In this document: positions 1-7,361 of the stretch, in pieces
How positions within the stretch are numbered: the stretch's first letter is position 1
Layout: each line of letters opens with the position of its first letter
Assembly: GCA_035310015.1 (NCBI GenBank)
Contig: DATGEO010000126.1
Span: forward strand, 1 to 42,713
Reading direction: 5' to 3'
Source of the DNA: DATGEO01 sp035310015
GTDB taxonomy: Bacteria; Chloroflexota; Dormibacteria; Dormibacterales; Dormibacteraceae
DNA length: 42,713 bases
The notes under the pieces: model-generated
What the model was told of the DNA's origin: nothing
Database searches by the model: none
The model's input: the letters and a program-made list of their open reading frames with translations, nothing else
Program-made: the position numbers and the translations under genes

Positions 1-1
1 C

Positions 2-835
2 GCCTTTGCTTACTTTGGGTTGGCGACCCTTCTGATCAGCTACGTGCTCGATGGGTCTGTGCTCGGTTACTTCCTCGCCACGATCGTCTGCGTCCTCGCG
101 CTGGCCCTCACCGACACGATCGCCGGCCGCCGCGTGCGGACGGTCCTCGAGTCTGAGCTCACCGACGCCGACCGCCACCTCTTCCACAGCCGCGCTGTCG
201 AGGGAGTCGTCCACAACCTCCGCAACCACGTCGCGACGGCCCTTGCCTACCTCAAGGAGATCGAGCCGGCGAAGCTGGACGAGATCGACCGGGACAACCT
301 CGGGACCGCGACCGACGCGACCAATGACGCCGTCACCGTCCTTCGCAGCCTGGCGCAGGGTGCGACACCCAAGGTGAGCTACGCACTCACGCCTGTCGAT
401 CTCAATGAGCTCGTCGCCCGGGCGCTCGCCATGGCCCGCGCGCGGGCGCGTACGAAAGAGGTTCAGCTCGGTGTACGCGAGTCCTCGGGCGATGTGAAGG
501 TGAAGGCGGATCCGCTCTTGATGCGCGAGGTCATGACCAACCTCATCAACAACGCCATCGAGGCGGCGCCGGTTGGCGGGCGCGTCGACATCTCGACAGG
601 GCGCCGCAGCAACGGCTGGCCGTACGCCAGCATCGCTGACAACGGGCCTGGTGTATCCGACGACCACCGGCACCACCTGTTCGAGCCGCACTTCACGACC
701 AAAGAAGGTGGCACCGGGCTCGGGCTTTTCATGTCCTACGGCATCGTCCGCGAGCACCAGGGAGACATACTGTTCAACAACAATCGCCCGCACGGTGCAG
801 TCTTCACCGTCGTGCTTCCGCCATTCAGCGCGTGA
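2..835 (+). CDS. Sensor histidine kinase, 5'-truncated by window edge
   Basis: C-terminal part of a membrane histidine kinase. The reading frame is open to the first base; residues before the TTG at 20 continue a hydrophobic stretch (AFAYFGLATLLISYVL), so the true start lies outside the window. After two hydrophobic segments comes a dimerisation region with a candidate phosphoacceptor His (VVHNLRNHVATAL, about residue 65 counted from the TTG), then a HATPase domain. N box: MREVMTNLINNAIEA. G boxes: IADNGPGVSDD and GGTGLGLFMSYGIV. The frame ends GAVFTVVLPPF, typical of the family end. No response regulator lies directly downstream, and the next gene is convergent. The kinase assignment is firm; signal and partner are unknown. 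A decayed copy of its tail lies at 1468-1554. Confidence 0.9.
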   Translation, partial: AFAYFGLATLLISYVLDGSVLGYFLATIVCVLALALTDTIAGRRVRTVLESELTDADRHLFHSRAVEGVVHNLRNHVATALAYLKEIEPAKLDEIDRDNLGTATDATNDAVTVLRSLAQGATPKVSYALTPVDLNELVARALAMARARARTKEVQLGVRESSGDVKVKADPLLMREVMTNLINNAIEAAPVGGRVDISTGRRSNGWPYASIADNGPGVSDDHRHHLFEPHFTTKEGGTGLGLFMSYGIVREHQGDILFNNNRPHGAVFTVVLPPFSA

Positions 836-919
836 TCATCGCCTCGTTGTCGCAGCGTCGTCCTTTCGTGCGTTGTCGGCACACATATATGCAAACCACT
901 ACGGGCTCCGACTCGCGCG

Positions 920-1372
920 TCAGCGCAGTTCGAGGATCTCGTATTCCAGCTGGCTGAGGTCTTCCGTGAGCCGGCCCTTGTACACCGTCTGAATCTTGTT
1001 CAGCCACAAGTAGCGAGCATCACCTGTGTCGAATAGTGGAGCCGCGTAAAGCGGCGCTTTCCCTGGCCCCATGGACATATCGACGCGACCGTTGTAGTGC
1101 ATGAAGATTAGGGCACCGTCGTCCGTCTGAAGGGTTGCGCGGACATCGAGGGTGCCGACGCCATCTGCACTCACAGTGAGCCAATCGCCCACAGAAGTGC
1201 CCTTCAGGCTGGCCTTGAGCCTCTCGCCTTCAATTCGCGCGGACTTGACGCCGATGATGTAACGGTTCCCGCTGGGGGTGTTCGCGAGCACAATCGGTGG
1301 CTCGAGGCCAACGGTGCAGTGGGCGAGCGGGACAAGCTCGACTGAGACGCCAGAACCAGTCGTAGTCGCCAT
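920..1372 (-). CDS. DUF3237 (UPF0311) family protein
   Basis: A 150-aa soluble protein that I assign to DUF3237/UPF0311 from its motif order: an N-terminal strand ending in a PSGNRYIIGV block, a GTLDVRATLQTDDGALIFMH core resembling the family D-x-RYTLRTDDGALIYV signature, and FDTGDARYLWLNKIQTVYKG near the C-terminus (family form FETGAPRYxWLN). The family is a small beta-barrel of unknown function. A strong Shine-Dalgarno (AGGAGG, complement of 1380-1385) lies 7 nt before the ATG, which fixes the start. It is convergent with the kinase on its left, and a kinase remnant lies upstream of it. No operon partner is visible. Confidence 0.8.
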   Translation of the reverse strand: MATTTGSGVSVELVPLAHCTVGLEPPIVLANTPSGNRYIIGVKSARIEGERLKASLKGTSVGDWLTVSADGVGTLDVRATLQTDDGALIFMHYNGRVDMSMGPGKAPLYAAPLFDTGDARYLWLNKIQTVYKGRLTEDLSQLEYEILELR

Positions 1373-1379
1373 GGGCCTT

Positions 1380-1385
1380 CCTCCT
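1380..1385 (-). promoter_or_regulatory. Ribosome binding site of the DUF3237 gene
   Basis: Perfect AGGAGG on the minus strand, 7 nt from the ATG at 1372. It is worth noting because several other genes in this window have no Shine-Dalgarno at all. Confidence 0.8.
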
Positions 1386-1467
1386 CAACCCAGATGACCG
1401 GTGCTTCGCGCGGAGCCTACATCCGAAACGGTCGCAGCGCACACAGCATCCGGCGGCGACGTCCTAA

Positions 1468-1554
1468 CGTAAGCATCAGGGCGACCTGAAATACGAGGGG
1501 AATCGCCGAGGCGCGGTCTTCACGGTCAGTCTTCCGCCGTTCGGTAAAGAGCTG
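1468..1554 (+). pseudogene. Remnant of a histidine kinase C-terminus
   Basis: The plus-strand frame reads RKHQGDLKYEGNRRGAVF followed by TVSLPPFGKEL. It lines up with the end of the kinase at 2-835 (REHQGDILFNNNRPHGAVF, then TVVLPPFSA). A TAA at 1465-1467 lies immediately upstream in frame and no ATPase boxes precede it, so only the last ~29 codons survive. The frame then runs into the 3' end of the opposite-strand LuxR-type gene and stops at 1609-1611. This is the scar of a lost or rearranged kinase gene; whether it came from a duplication of the first gene or a different kinase cannot be told here. Confidence 0.65.
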
Positions 1555-1562
1555 TCCGCCGA

Positions 1563-3791
1563 TCACCGTTTGGCCACGAGCTTGCGCTCGACTGCCCAGG
1601 CCGCGATCTGAGTCCTCGAGTGAAATCCCAGCTTGCTCCGGATGTTCTCGACGTGCCCCTCGATGGTTCGCTGTGACAGCACGAGACGATCGGCCATATC
1701 GCGGTTACTCATGCCCTGTGCGACCATCACAGCGATTTCGAGCTCGCGCCTGGTGAGGCCCGTCGGCACGGCAGGCTCCGGCTGGTTGCTGGTTAGGCTT
1801 CTCGCCAGGTCCACCGCCACGGCGAAGCCAAGCGATCGCCCCTCCCCGAGGGCCGCGGTGGCCGTCTCCGGTCCGAGCATCCGGCGCGATTCCTCGATCG
1901 CGGCATCGACCGTGCCCTGCCAGATCGGGATGGACCGAGCGCCGGCCTGCTTCCGCATCGCGGCAGCGGCAGCGCCGAGTTTCAAGGCCAGAGTCCAGCT
2001 CGACGTCCCGGCCGCCAGGCGGCACAGCGCCTCGAGGATCAGAGCGACGTTCATGCGGTCGCCCATCTCCACCGACATCTCGAGCCCTCTGCCGAAGCGG
2101 CGCCGAGCTTCGACGAGGCTGCCCCGCTCCAGCGCCAGGACGCCGATCGCGGCTTCGAGGAAGGCCACCAGCTTCCGGTCGCCCACCTCCTCCGCCAGGC
2201 CAAGGCTTGCCACCGCCCTCTCTTCGGCCTCTTTCAGGTCGCCGGCGAAGTAAGCGACGAGCCCGAGCACCCAGAGCGTGCCCGCGACCGAGCTCTTGGC
2301 GCCCGCGCGCCGGCCCACGCCAAGGCTTTTCTCCAGGTGCTCGCGGGCGAGTTCGAGCTCGCCGCCGAAGATCTCGGCGATGGCCAGGTTGCTCAGTGTG
2401 CGGGCGAGCTCCGCGCTGTCGCCGAGGCTTTCGAGCAGGTCTCGGGCCGCTGCGAAGAGGCGGCGCGCGCCGGTCATGTCGGCTTGCCGGAATGCCAACC
2501 ATCCCGCGCCGTCGAGGGCCCTGGCCCGCACCTCCGGCTCGCCGCCGACCGACGCGAGGAGTTGCTCGAGTCGGTCGCGGCCTTCGGTGACCAGGCCCGC
2601 CGCGTCCCAGTAACCGACCAGGGCGACCGCCAGCCGCAGGCCTCCGGGATCGCCGACCGCGCGCAGATACTCCAGAGCCGCGGAGAGGTTGCTCTCATCC
2701 TCGGCGAGACGTTCCTCGGCGGCGGTCTCCGCCAGCTGCCGGAAGTGATCGGCGTGTCGGCGCCAGAGAACGTCGGCCTCGCCTGATTCCGCCAGCCGTT
2801 CTCGGCCGTACTCACTGAGGGTCTCCAGCAGCCGGTAGCGGTATCGCCGCCCGGCACCTGCCTCGGCCACCACGAGCGACTTGTCGACCAGGCGCGCCAC
2901 GAGCTCCATCACGTCGGCCGCGGGTATCAGCTCGTCGCAGCAAACAGCCTCGACGCTGTCCACCGCGAAGTTCCCGGAGAAGGCCGAGAGGCGGCGGAAA
3001 AGCCGGCCCTCCGCCTCGTCCAAATGCAGGTAGCTCCAGTCGATCGCCGCCCTGAGCGTCTGGTGGCGAGGCCGGGCGGTGCGGCTGCCGCCGGTCAGCA
3101 GCCGGAACCGGTCCTCGAGCCGCTCCAGGATCTGCTGAACGGACATCACGTGCACCCGCGCCGCCGCCAGCTCGATCGCGAGCGGAATGCCGTCCAGACG
3201 CCGGCACAGGAGGTCGATCATCGCCGCCTGCTCGGGATCGACGCGGAAGTTGGGATCCACCAGACGCGCCCGCTCCACAAAGAGGGCATCGGAGTCGGCA
3301 GGGGCCAGGGAGGGAATGCGCCAGACAGCCTCGCCGCCCACTTTCAAGGCTTCCCGGCTCGTTACCAGGAGCTGCAGACCGGGACAGCGCCGCAGCATTT
3401 CGTCGGCCATGGCCGCGGCAGCCTCGACCACGTGCTCGCAGCCATCGAGGACCACGAGCGCCCGCATCTCGCTCAGGTGCCGGGCCAGCGCTTCCATGAT
3501 CGATCCATACGGTTCCTCGCGTACGCCGAGCACGGTCGCGAGCGCCTCACCGATGAATGCCGCGTCGTTCACGTGGCTCACCTCGACAAGCCACACGCCA
3601 TCGGGGAAGTTGGAGAGCGCATCGCGTGCCGCGCGGAGCGCAAGTCTGGTCTTGCCGCAACCCGCGGCGCCGGTCACCGACACCAGCCGAGAGCTCATGA
3701 CGAGCCCGAGCACGTCGGCGAGCTCTGAGCTCCTGCCGACGAAGCTCGTCAGCAGTACGGGCAGGTTGTTCGGGCTCGTCGCCTCGCTCAT
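1563..3791 (-). CDS. Large ATP-binding LuxR-family transcriptional regulator (NB-ARC/TPR/HTH)
   Basis: A 742-aa STAND-type regulator. The P-loop GAAGCGKT is at residues 41-48, followed by a Walker B (ALVVLDGCEHV), LLVTSREALKV, and the GIPLAIELAAARV block typical of NB-ARC/AfsR-like ATPases. A TPR-rich middle follows. A LuxR helix-turn-helix closes the protein (LTRRELEIAVMVAQGMSNRD, then RTIEGHVENIRSKL). I place the start at the ATG at 3789-3791 (MSEATSPNN): it overlaps the stop of the upstream beta-glucosidase as ATGA, and the frame upstream of it is only the antiparallel-free overlap with that gene, without recognisable domain content. The gene is thus translationally coupled to the glucosidase. 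Such proteins sense a ligand through the TPR part and activate transcription when ATP-bound (family knowledge); regulation of its own operon is inferred. Confidence 0.92.
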   Translation of the reverse strand: MSEATSPNNLPVLLTSFVGRSSELADVLGLVMSSRLVSVTGAAGCGKTRLALRAARDALSNFPDGVWLVEVSHVNDAAFIGEALATVLGVREEPYGSIMEALARHLSEMRALVVLDGCEHVVEAAAAMADEMLRRCPGLQLLVTSREALKVGGEAVWRIPSLAPADSDALFVERARLVDPNFRVDPEQAAMIDLLCRRLDGIPLAIELAAARVHVMSVQQILERLEDRFRLLTGGSRTARPRHQTLRAAIDWSYLHLDEAEGRLFRRLSAFSGNFAVDSVEAVCCDELIPAADVMELVARLVDKSLVVAEAGAGRRYRYRLLETLSEYGRERLAESGEADVLWRRHADHFRQLAETAAEERLAEDESNLSAALEYLRAVGDPGGLRLAVALVGYWDAAGLVTEGRDRLEQLLASVGGEPEVRARALDGAGWLAFRQADMTGARRLFAAARDLLESLGDSAELARTLSNLAIAEIFGGELELAREHLEKSLGVGRRAGAKSSVAGTLWVLGLVAYFAGDLKEAEERAVASLGLAEEVGDRKLVAFLEAAIGVLALERGSLVEARRRFGRGLEMSVEMGDRMNVALILEALCRLAAGTSSWTLALKLGAAAAAMRKQAGARSIPIWQGTVDAAIEESRRMLGPETATAALGEGRSLGFAVAVDLARSLTSNQPEPAVPTGLTRRELEIAVMVAQGMSNRDMADRLVLSQRTIEGHVENIRSKLGFHSRTQIAAWAVERKLVAKR

Positions 3792-4957
3792 GCCGGCACC
3801 ACGGAGTTCGCACGAGCGACGCGCCCCAGCCAGCGGCCGCTTGCCCGTGTCGTCCTGACCTGCGTGTCGTGGTCGACCTCGATCAACCCGTACTTCGGCC
3901 AGTAGCCCAGCACCCATTCGAAGCTGTCGAGCGCGCTCCAGTGAAGGTAGCCGAGGAGCTCCACGCCGGCGGCCAGACACGGCTCGAGGGATCGCAGGGC
4001 GCCCTGGGTGTACTCGATGCGCTCGGCATCATCGAGGGTGCAGATCCCGTTCTCGGTCACCAGCACCGGCAGACCCGTCACCTCTGCCGTTCGCCGCACG
4101 GCCGCCCCCAGGGCCTCGGGCCGGAACTCGAACCCGGTCTGCGTTGTCCGGGAGCCCGGGGGCGGGCCCTGTATCCCGCCGGGTCCGACGTGCAGGCGCG
4201 TGTAGTTCTGGACGCCGACGAAGTCGTCGCCACGCGTCGCCTCGAGAAAGTCATCCTCCATCGAACGCCGCAGTTCGAGCATGCGCTCCTCGGAGCCGCG
4301 GAGAGCGGCCCACTCGTTGATGGACAGAGCGAGCCCGACGCGAACACCTGGAGCGGCTCGTCGGATGGCCGCGACCGCCTGGCGATGGCCCGCGATAAGC
4401 GTCTTCGTCGCTAGCTCCTTGCGTGTGCGGTCACGCAGGCCTGGCGGAAAGATGCCCAGCTCATAGCCGAATTCAGCCACCACGTTGGGCTCGTTGATGG
4501 TGCATGCGAGTTGGAAAGTGCCGTTCAGGTGCGCGGCAGCGGTTTCGCAGAAGCGGGCGAAGCGATCGGCCGTTGCCCTGTCGCACCACCCGCCAAGCCT
4601 GGCCACCCAGGCCGGCGTCGTGAAGTGATGGAAGGTCACGACCGGCTCGAGACCGCGGGCGCGCGCGGCCTCGCACACCCCCCGGTAATGGTCAAGAGCG
4701 GCCTCTGAGAACTCGCCGTCGGCCGGCTCGACTCTGCTCCACTCGACCGAGAAGCGGTAGCTGTTCAGGCCCAGACCGGCGAGGATGTCCAGGTCGGCTT
4801 CGTACCGCGTCCAGTGCTCACAGGCGCGGCCGCTGGGTCCGGCGTTGGGATGGTTGGGATCGGTTTCCCACTCCCACCAGTCGTTCGCGCGGTTGTCACC
4901 CTCCACCTGGTGCGCGGCCGTTCCCGCACCCCAGAGAAAATTTGCCGGAAAGGCCAT
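3788..4957 (-). CDS. Glycoside hydrolase family 1 beta-glucosidase
   Basis: A retaining GH1 enzyme of 389 aa hydrolysing beta-glucosides or beta-galactosides. It starts with the family N-terminus (MAFPANFLWGAGTAAHQVEG). The acid/base Glu is E156 in CTINEPN and the nucleophile is E302 in LVTENG. Near the end, GYLHWSALDSFEW matches the family aglycone-site W-DNFEW block with Ala replacing the usual D/N region. It is somewhat shorter than the typical ~440 aa. I chose the ATG at 4957 because a TTGACG / 17 bp / GACGAT promoter fits just upstream; a TTG at 4996 would sit inside the -35 box. No signal peptide is seen, so the enzyme is probably cytoplasmic. Its stop overlaps the start of the regulator at 3791. 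Confidence 0.93.
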   Translation of the reverse strand: MAFPANFLWGAGTAAHQVEGDNRANDWWEWETDPNHPNAGPSGRACEHWTRYEADLDILAGLGLNSYRFSVEWSRVEPADGEFSEAALDHYRGVCEAARARGLEPVVTFHHFTTPAWVARLGGWCDRATADRFARFCETAAAHLNGTFQLACTINEPNVVAEFGYELGIFPPGLRDRTRKELATKTLIAGHRQAVAAIRRAAPGVRVGLALSINEWAALRGSEERMLELRRSMEDDFLEATRGDDFVGVQNYTRLHVGPGGIQGPPPGSRTTQTGFEFRPEALGAAVRRTAEVTGLPVLVTENGICTLDDAERIEYTQGALRSLEPCLAAGVELLGYLHWSALDSFEWVLGYWPKYGLIEVDHDTQVRTTRASGRWLGRVARANSVVPA

Positions 4958-4967
4958 GCGGATCCGA

Positions 4968-4996
4968 ATCGTCGGGCTGGCGTTCACCCCCGTCAA
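4968..4996 (-). promoter_or_regulatory. Predicted promoter of the glucosidase-regulator operon
   Basis: Minus strand: TTGACG (4996-4991), 17-bp spacer, GACGAT (4973-4968), then 10 nt to the ATG at 4957. The predicted transcript start is near 4961, giving a nearly leaderless mRNA; no Shine-Dalgarno precedes the ATG. Confidence 0.5.
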
Positions 4997-5012
4997 GTGC
5001 GCATCCGAAGTT

Positions 5013-5054
5013 CAGGTAGCACAGCGGCCGAAAGTCAGGTAGCCGGCCAGGTAG
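5013..5054 (-). promoter_or_regulatory. Three direct heptamer repeats (CTACCTG) upstream of the GH1 promoter
   Basis: CTACCTG on the minus strand occurs at 5013-5019, 5036-5042 and 5048-5054. The starts are 23 and 12 bp apart, about two helical turns and one. The block lies 16 bp upstream of the -35 box, where an activator would bind. Tandem direct repeats in that position are what MalT-type STAND regulators use (family knowledge), so the downstream regulator is the natural candidate. Confidence 0.4.
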
Positions 5055-5121
5055 TTGTCCCGATGTCGCCAGGTCAGAGCGGACATAGCCTTCAGGAATC
5101 AAATCAACCGGAGGAAGCGAC

Positions 5122-5349
5122 ATGAACTACTACTCGATGGAGACGCAGATGTTTGACCGGCAGCGAGAGATCCTGCACAACGCGGAGATGCGCCGGCTGG
5201 CGTTGGCCGGGCGCGAGCGGCCGCTCGCCAACGGCAAATCCGCTCCGCGGTCCGCACTGGTGACGGCGATCGCCAGGACCTGGCGCAGCATGCTGGCGCC
5301 AGGGCGGACGTCCCGCATCGAGCACCCCGAGTTCGGCGATGCGTCGTGA
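5122..5349 (+). CDS. Small basic hypothetical protein (75 aa)
   Basis: Not recognised. It begins MNYYSMETQMFDRQREILHN, has an N-terminal charged amphipathic helix rich in Arg/Glu, then a basic stretch (RLALAGRERPLANGK) and a helix AIARTWRSMLAP. There is no membrane segment and no Cys. Its Shine-Dalgarno is good (GGAGG, ending 9 nt before the ATG), and it is the only open frame in this gap, which supports translation. It is divergent from the glucosidase operon and shares that intergenic region, and convergent with the receiver-protein gene at 5360-5887, ending 10 bp from it. Confidence 0.6.
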   Translation: MNYYSMETQMFDRQREILHNAEMRRLALAGRERPLANGKSAPRSALVTAIARTWRSMLAPGRTSRIEHPEFGDAS

Positions 5350-5359
5350 GGTTTGCGAC

Positions 5360-5887
5360 CTACGACGCTTCCGCCTTTCGCCGGCTGATCGCGGCCGCCA
5401 GCTCGGACAGATCGACCGGCTTCACCAGGTAGTCGCTCGCGGCGACGCGCTCGCCCAGCGCTCGTGAACCGCGGTCGGCGGCGCCGGTCACGACGATCGG
5501 CCGCGCCGCCCGCAGCGATTCGTAACCCGCGCCGTCCAACTCGGTGAGCAGCCCCAGGTCGACGACCAGCACCTCGCCGGAGCGCAGCGCGCGCAGCGCC
5601 GGGGCGGCGTGGGCGTCGAACCCCAGCCGGCGCAGCCCGCGGGCCGTCACCTCGGCCAGCCGCATGTCGTCGTCGACCACCAGCACGCGGACCGCCGCGC
5701 CGGCGTCCTCCGCCACCGCCAGCGCGCCGAATGCTTCGTCCACGTCCTCGAGCAGGCGCTCCACCGACACCGGCACGCCGTCCGCCTCCGCCAGCTCGAG
5801 CTCGGCCTTCATCCGGGCCAGCGTCGACCGCAGCCGGTGGAGCGCCGCCGCCTCAGGGCTGCTGGACGAACCTGTATCCGATCCCAC
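5360..5887 (-). CDS. Receiver-domain-only response regulator
   Basis: 175 aa. Residues 1-62 are a helical region, mostly charged. Residues 67-170 are a CheY-like receiver domain: acidic pocket VDDD (72-74), phosphoacceptor Asp110 in VVDLGLL, Thr134 in VVTGA and Lys156 in YLVKPVD. No output domain follows, so it probably acts through protein contacts or as a phosphate sink. The start is a GTG that overlaps the end of the upstream OmpR-type regulator by 35 bp, implying coupled expression. Alternative starts inside the frame are few (Met26). The function of the N-terminal helices, possibly a HisKA/Hpt-like partner surface, is unknown. Confidence 0.8.
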   Translation of the reverse strand: MGSDTGSSSSPEAAALHRLRSTLARMKAELELAEADGVPVSVERLLEDVDEAFGALAVAEDAGAAVRVLVVDDDMRLAEVTARGLRRLGFDAHAAPALRALRSGEVLVVDLGLLTELDGAGYESLRAARPIVVTGAADRGSRALGERVAASDYLVKPVDLSELAAAISRRKAEAS

Positions 5888-6536
5888 GAACCGTCTCGAT
5901 CCAACCCGGCTCGCCGAGAGCGCGCCGCACCCCGTGCACGGCCTGCTCGATGCTGTGCTCGAAGCCCGCGTATGTCGTGCCCCACGCGAGCTCCAACAGC
6001 TGATCGCGCGACAAGACCTCGCCAGGCCGCGCCGCCAGCACCTGCAGCACCTTCAGCGGACGGCCCTCGAGCTTCACGTCGCGGCCATCGAGCTCCACGC
6101 GCAGCCGGACGCCGTCGATGCGAAGCCGCCCGCGCACCAGCACTCGTGACGTATCGACTCGGTCGCGGAGCGCCCCGCGCACGCGCGCGAGCAGCACCTG
6201 ACGGTCGACGCCCTTGGCGACGTAGTCCGATGCGCCGCGCTCGATGCCCAGGACCTGGTCCGCTGCGGACAGTCGCGCGCCGGTCAGGATGATGACCGGA
6301 AACGACAGCCGCTCCGAGCCCGCGCGCAGCAGGTCGAGCACCTCGGGCGCGTCCATGTCGGGCATCTCGTAGTCGAGCAGCATCAGGTCCGGCGTGCCGG
6401 CTCGCAGGCGCTCCAACGCCTCGCCTCCGGAGAGCGCGACTGCAACCTCGTAGCCTGCGCGCCGCAGCAGCGCGGCCGTGACCTCGGCCGTGCGCGGCTC
6501 GTCGTCGACGACAAGCAACCTGGCGGCGGCGCCCAT
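5853..6536 (-). CDS. OmpR/PhoB-family two-component response regulator
   Basis: 227 aa. Receiver domain: DDE at 11-13, phosphoacceptor Asp55 (LLDYEMPD), Thr85 (IILTGA) and Lys108 (YVAKG; the usual Pro after Lys is Gly). The C-terminal winged helix includes LEGRPLKVLQVLAARPGEVL and SIEQAVHGVRRALGEP, then WIETVRGIGYRF, the canonical wing. It binds DNA as a phosphorylated dimer (family knowledge). It is the first gene of a two-gene unit with the receiver-only protein. No cognate kinase is adjacent. It is divergent from the GAF-type regulator, and an inverted repeat lies in the shared promoter gap. Confidence 0.93.
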   Translation of the reverse strand: MGAAARLLVVDDEPRTAEVTAALLRRAGYEVAVALSGGEALERLRAGTPDLMLLDYEMPDMDAPEVLDLLRAGSERLSFPVIILTGARLSAADQVLGIERGASDYVAKGVDRQVLLARVRGALRDRVDTSRVLVRGRLRIDGVRLRVELDGRDVKLEGRPLKVLQVLAARPGEVLSRDQLLELAWGTTYAGFEHSIEQAVHGVRRALGEPGWIETVRGIGYRFVQQP

Positions 6537-6599
6537 CCCCGCCAGGGAAGCTAACAGAATTTCAGTGCGGCCTAACCTGTTCGCGCTCCGCTCATGAAC

Positions 6600-6626
6600 C
6601 TCAGCGGTTCTTGAGGAAACGCTGAG
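6600..6626. promoter_or_regulatory. Inverted repeat in the divergent regulator promoter
   Basis: CTCAGCG (6600-6606) and CGCTGAG (6620-6626) are perfect inverted arms. Inside them TTC/GAA (6608-6610/6616-6618) also pair, leaving one G/A mismatch and a 5-nt loop. It sits in the middle of the 134-bp gap between the OmpR-type gene and the GAF-type gene. It is a candidate operator for either regulator, or a hairpin in the leader of the plus-strand transcript. Confidence 0.4.
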
Positions 6627-6670
6627 CCTGCGATGAGGCGAGAAAACCGGGCCGCTCCTAACCTCGCGCC

Positions 6671-7279
6671 ATGGGCCAGCTCGTTGATTTACAGGAAGCC
6701 AGGCGCCGACTCGGGCTGGCCCTCGAAGTCCTCTGCCACGACCGCTGGGTGCTCGGCTACCTGCGTGGTGGCTCGCTGCAGCCGATCGCTGCGTCTGAGG
6801 TCTCGCGCCGGCTGCTCCGCGGCCGCCCGCTGCTTCCCCTCTCGCGCCGCGCGCTGTACGAGCACCGTCCGGTAGTCGTCAACTCAGTGTTTCCGTTCAC
6901 CAACCCCGCGAGCAGCTTCGACTGGGAGCTCGACTGGCCGGCGATCATGTACGCCCCGGTCGGCGAGGCCAACCAGCGGCCCATCGGGCTGCTCGTGCTC
7001 GGCTGCCGCCGCGACTACTGGTATTCCGACGACGACGTCGAGTACGCCCTCAGCCTCGGCATCGCGCTCGCTCCGCTCGTCGCTCAGCTCCGTGGGCCGC
7101 TCGGTCGCATGAGCGAGGCCGAGTCGGAGGTGGCGCAGCTCATCAGCTGCGGCATGTCGGCGCCCGAGATCGCGCATGCGATCCGGTCGGACGAGGCGCG
7201 CGCGCAGGCGCTGATGACAGCGGTGACCCGGAAGCTCAACCAGAAGACCCCGCAGCGCTTCCCCGTCTGCGTCTGGTGA
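6671..7279 (+). CDS. GAF-like sensor with LuxR-like helix-turn-helix
   Basis: 202 aa. The first ~150 residues look like a small GAF fold: alternating strands and helices ending PAIMYAPVGEANQRPIGLLV and a DDDVEYALSLGIALAPLVAQL helix. The last ~50 resemble a degenerate LuxR/GerE helix-turn-helix (MSEAESEVAQLISCGMSAPE then IAHAIRSDEARAQALMTAV). The recognition helix departs from the usual TVKTH form, so DNA binding is plausible but unproven. There is no Shine-Dalgarno; a TAACCT sits 6 nt before the ATG, consistent with a leaderless transcript. It is divergent from the OmpR-type regulator and convergent with the NarL-type kinase at 7362-8006, which lacks an adjacent regulator and may be its functional partner (inference). 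Confidence 0.65.
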   Translation: MGQLVDLQEARRRLGLALEVLCHDRWVLGYLRGGSLQPIAASEVSRRLLRGRPLLPLSRRALYEHRPVVVNSVFPFTNPASSFDWELDWPAIMYAPVGEANQRPIGLLVLGCRRDYWYSDDDVEYALSLGIALAPLVAQLRGPLGRMSEAESEVAQLISCGMSAPEIAHAIRSDEARAQALMTAVTRKLNQKTPQRFPVCVW

Positions 7280-7361
7280 TCAGACGCGCACGGCGGCGGA
7301 TCCCGCCGTCCACCGCCAGCCACGTGGTCGGGATTTCTAGGTCGGTGGCATCGCCATGTCG

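Noticed and set aside
3792..3980. 63-codon N-terminal extension of the LuxR-type regulator
   Set aside because: It overlaps the glucosidase C-terminus, is Arg-rich with no domain, and the ATGA junction gives a far better start.
4958..4996. TTG start 13 codons upstream for the GH1 gene
   Set aside because: The TTG belongs to a good -35 hexamer (TTGACG) and the added residues do not match the family.
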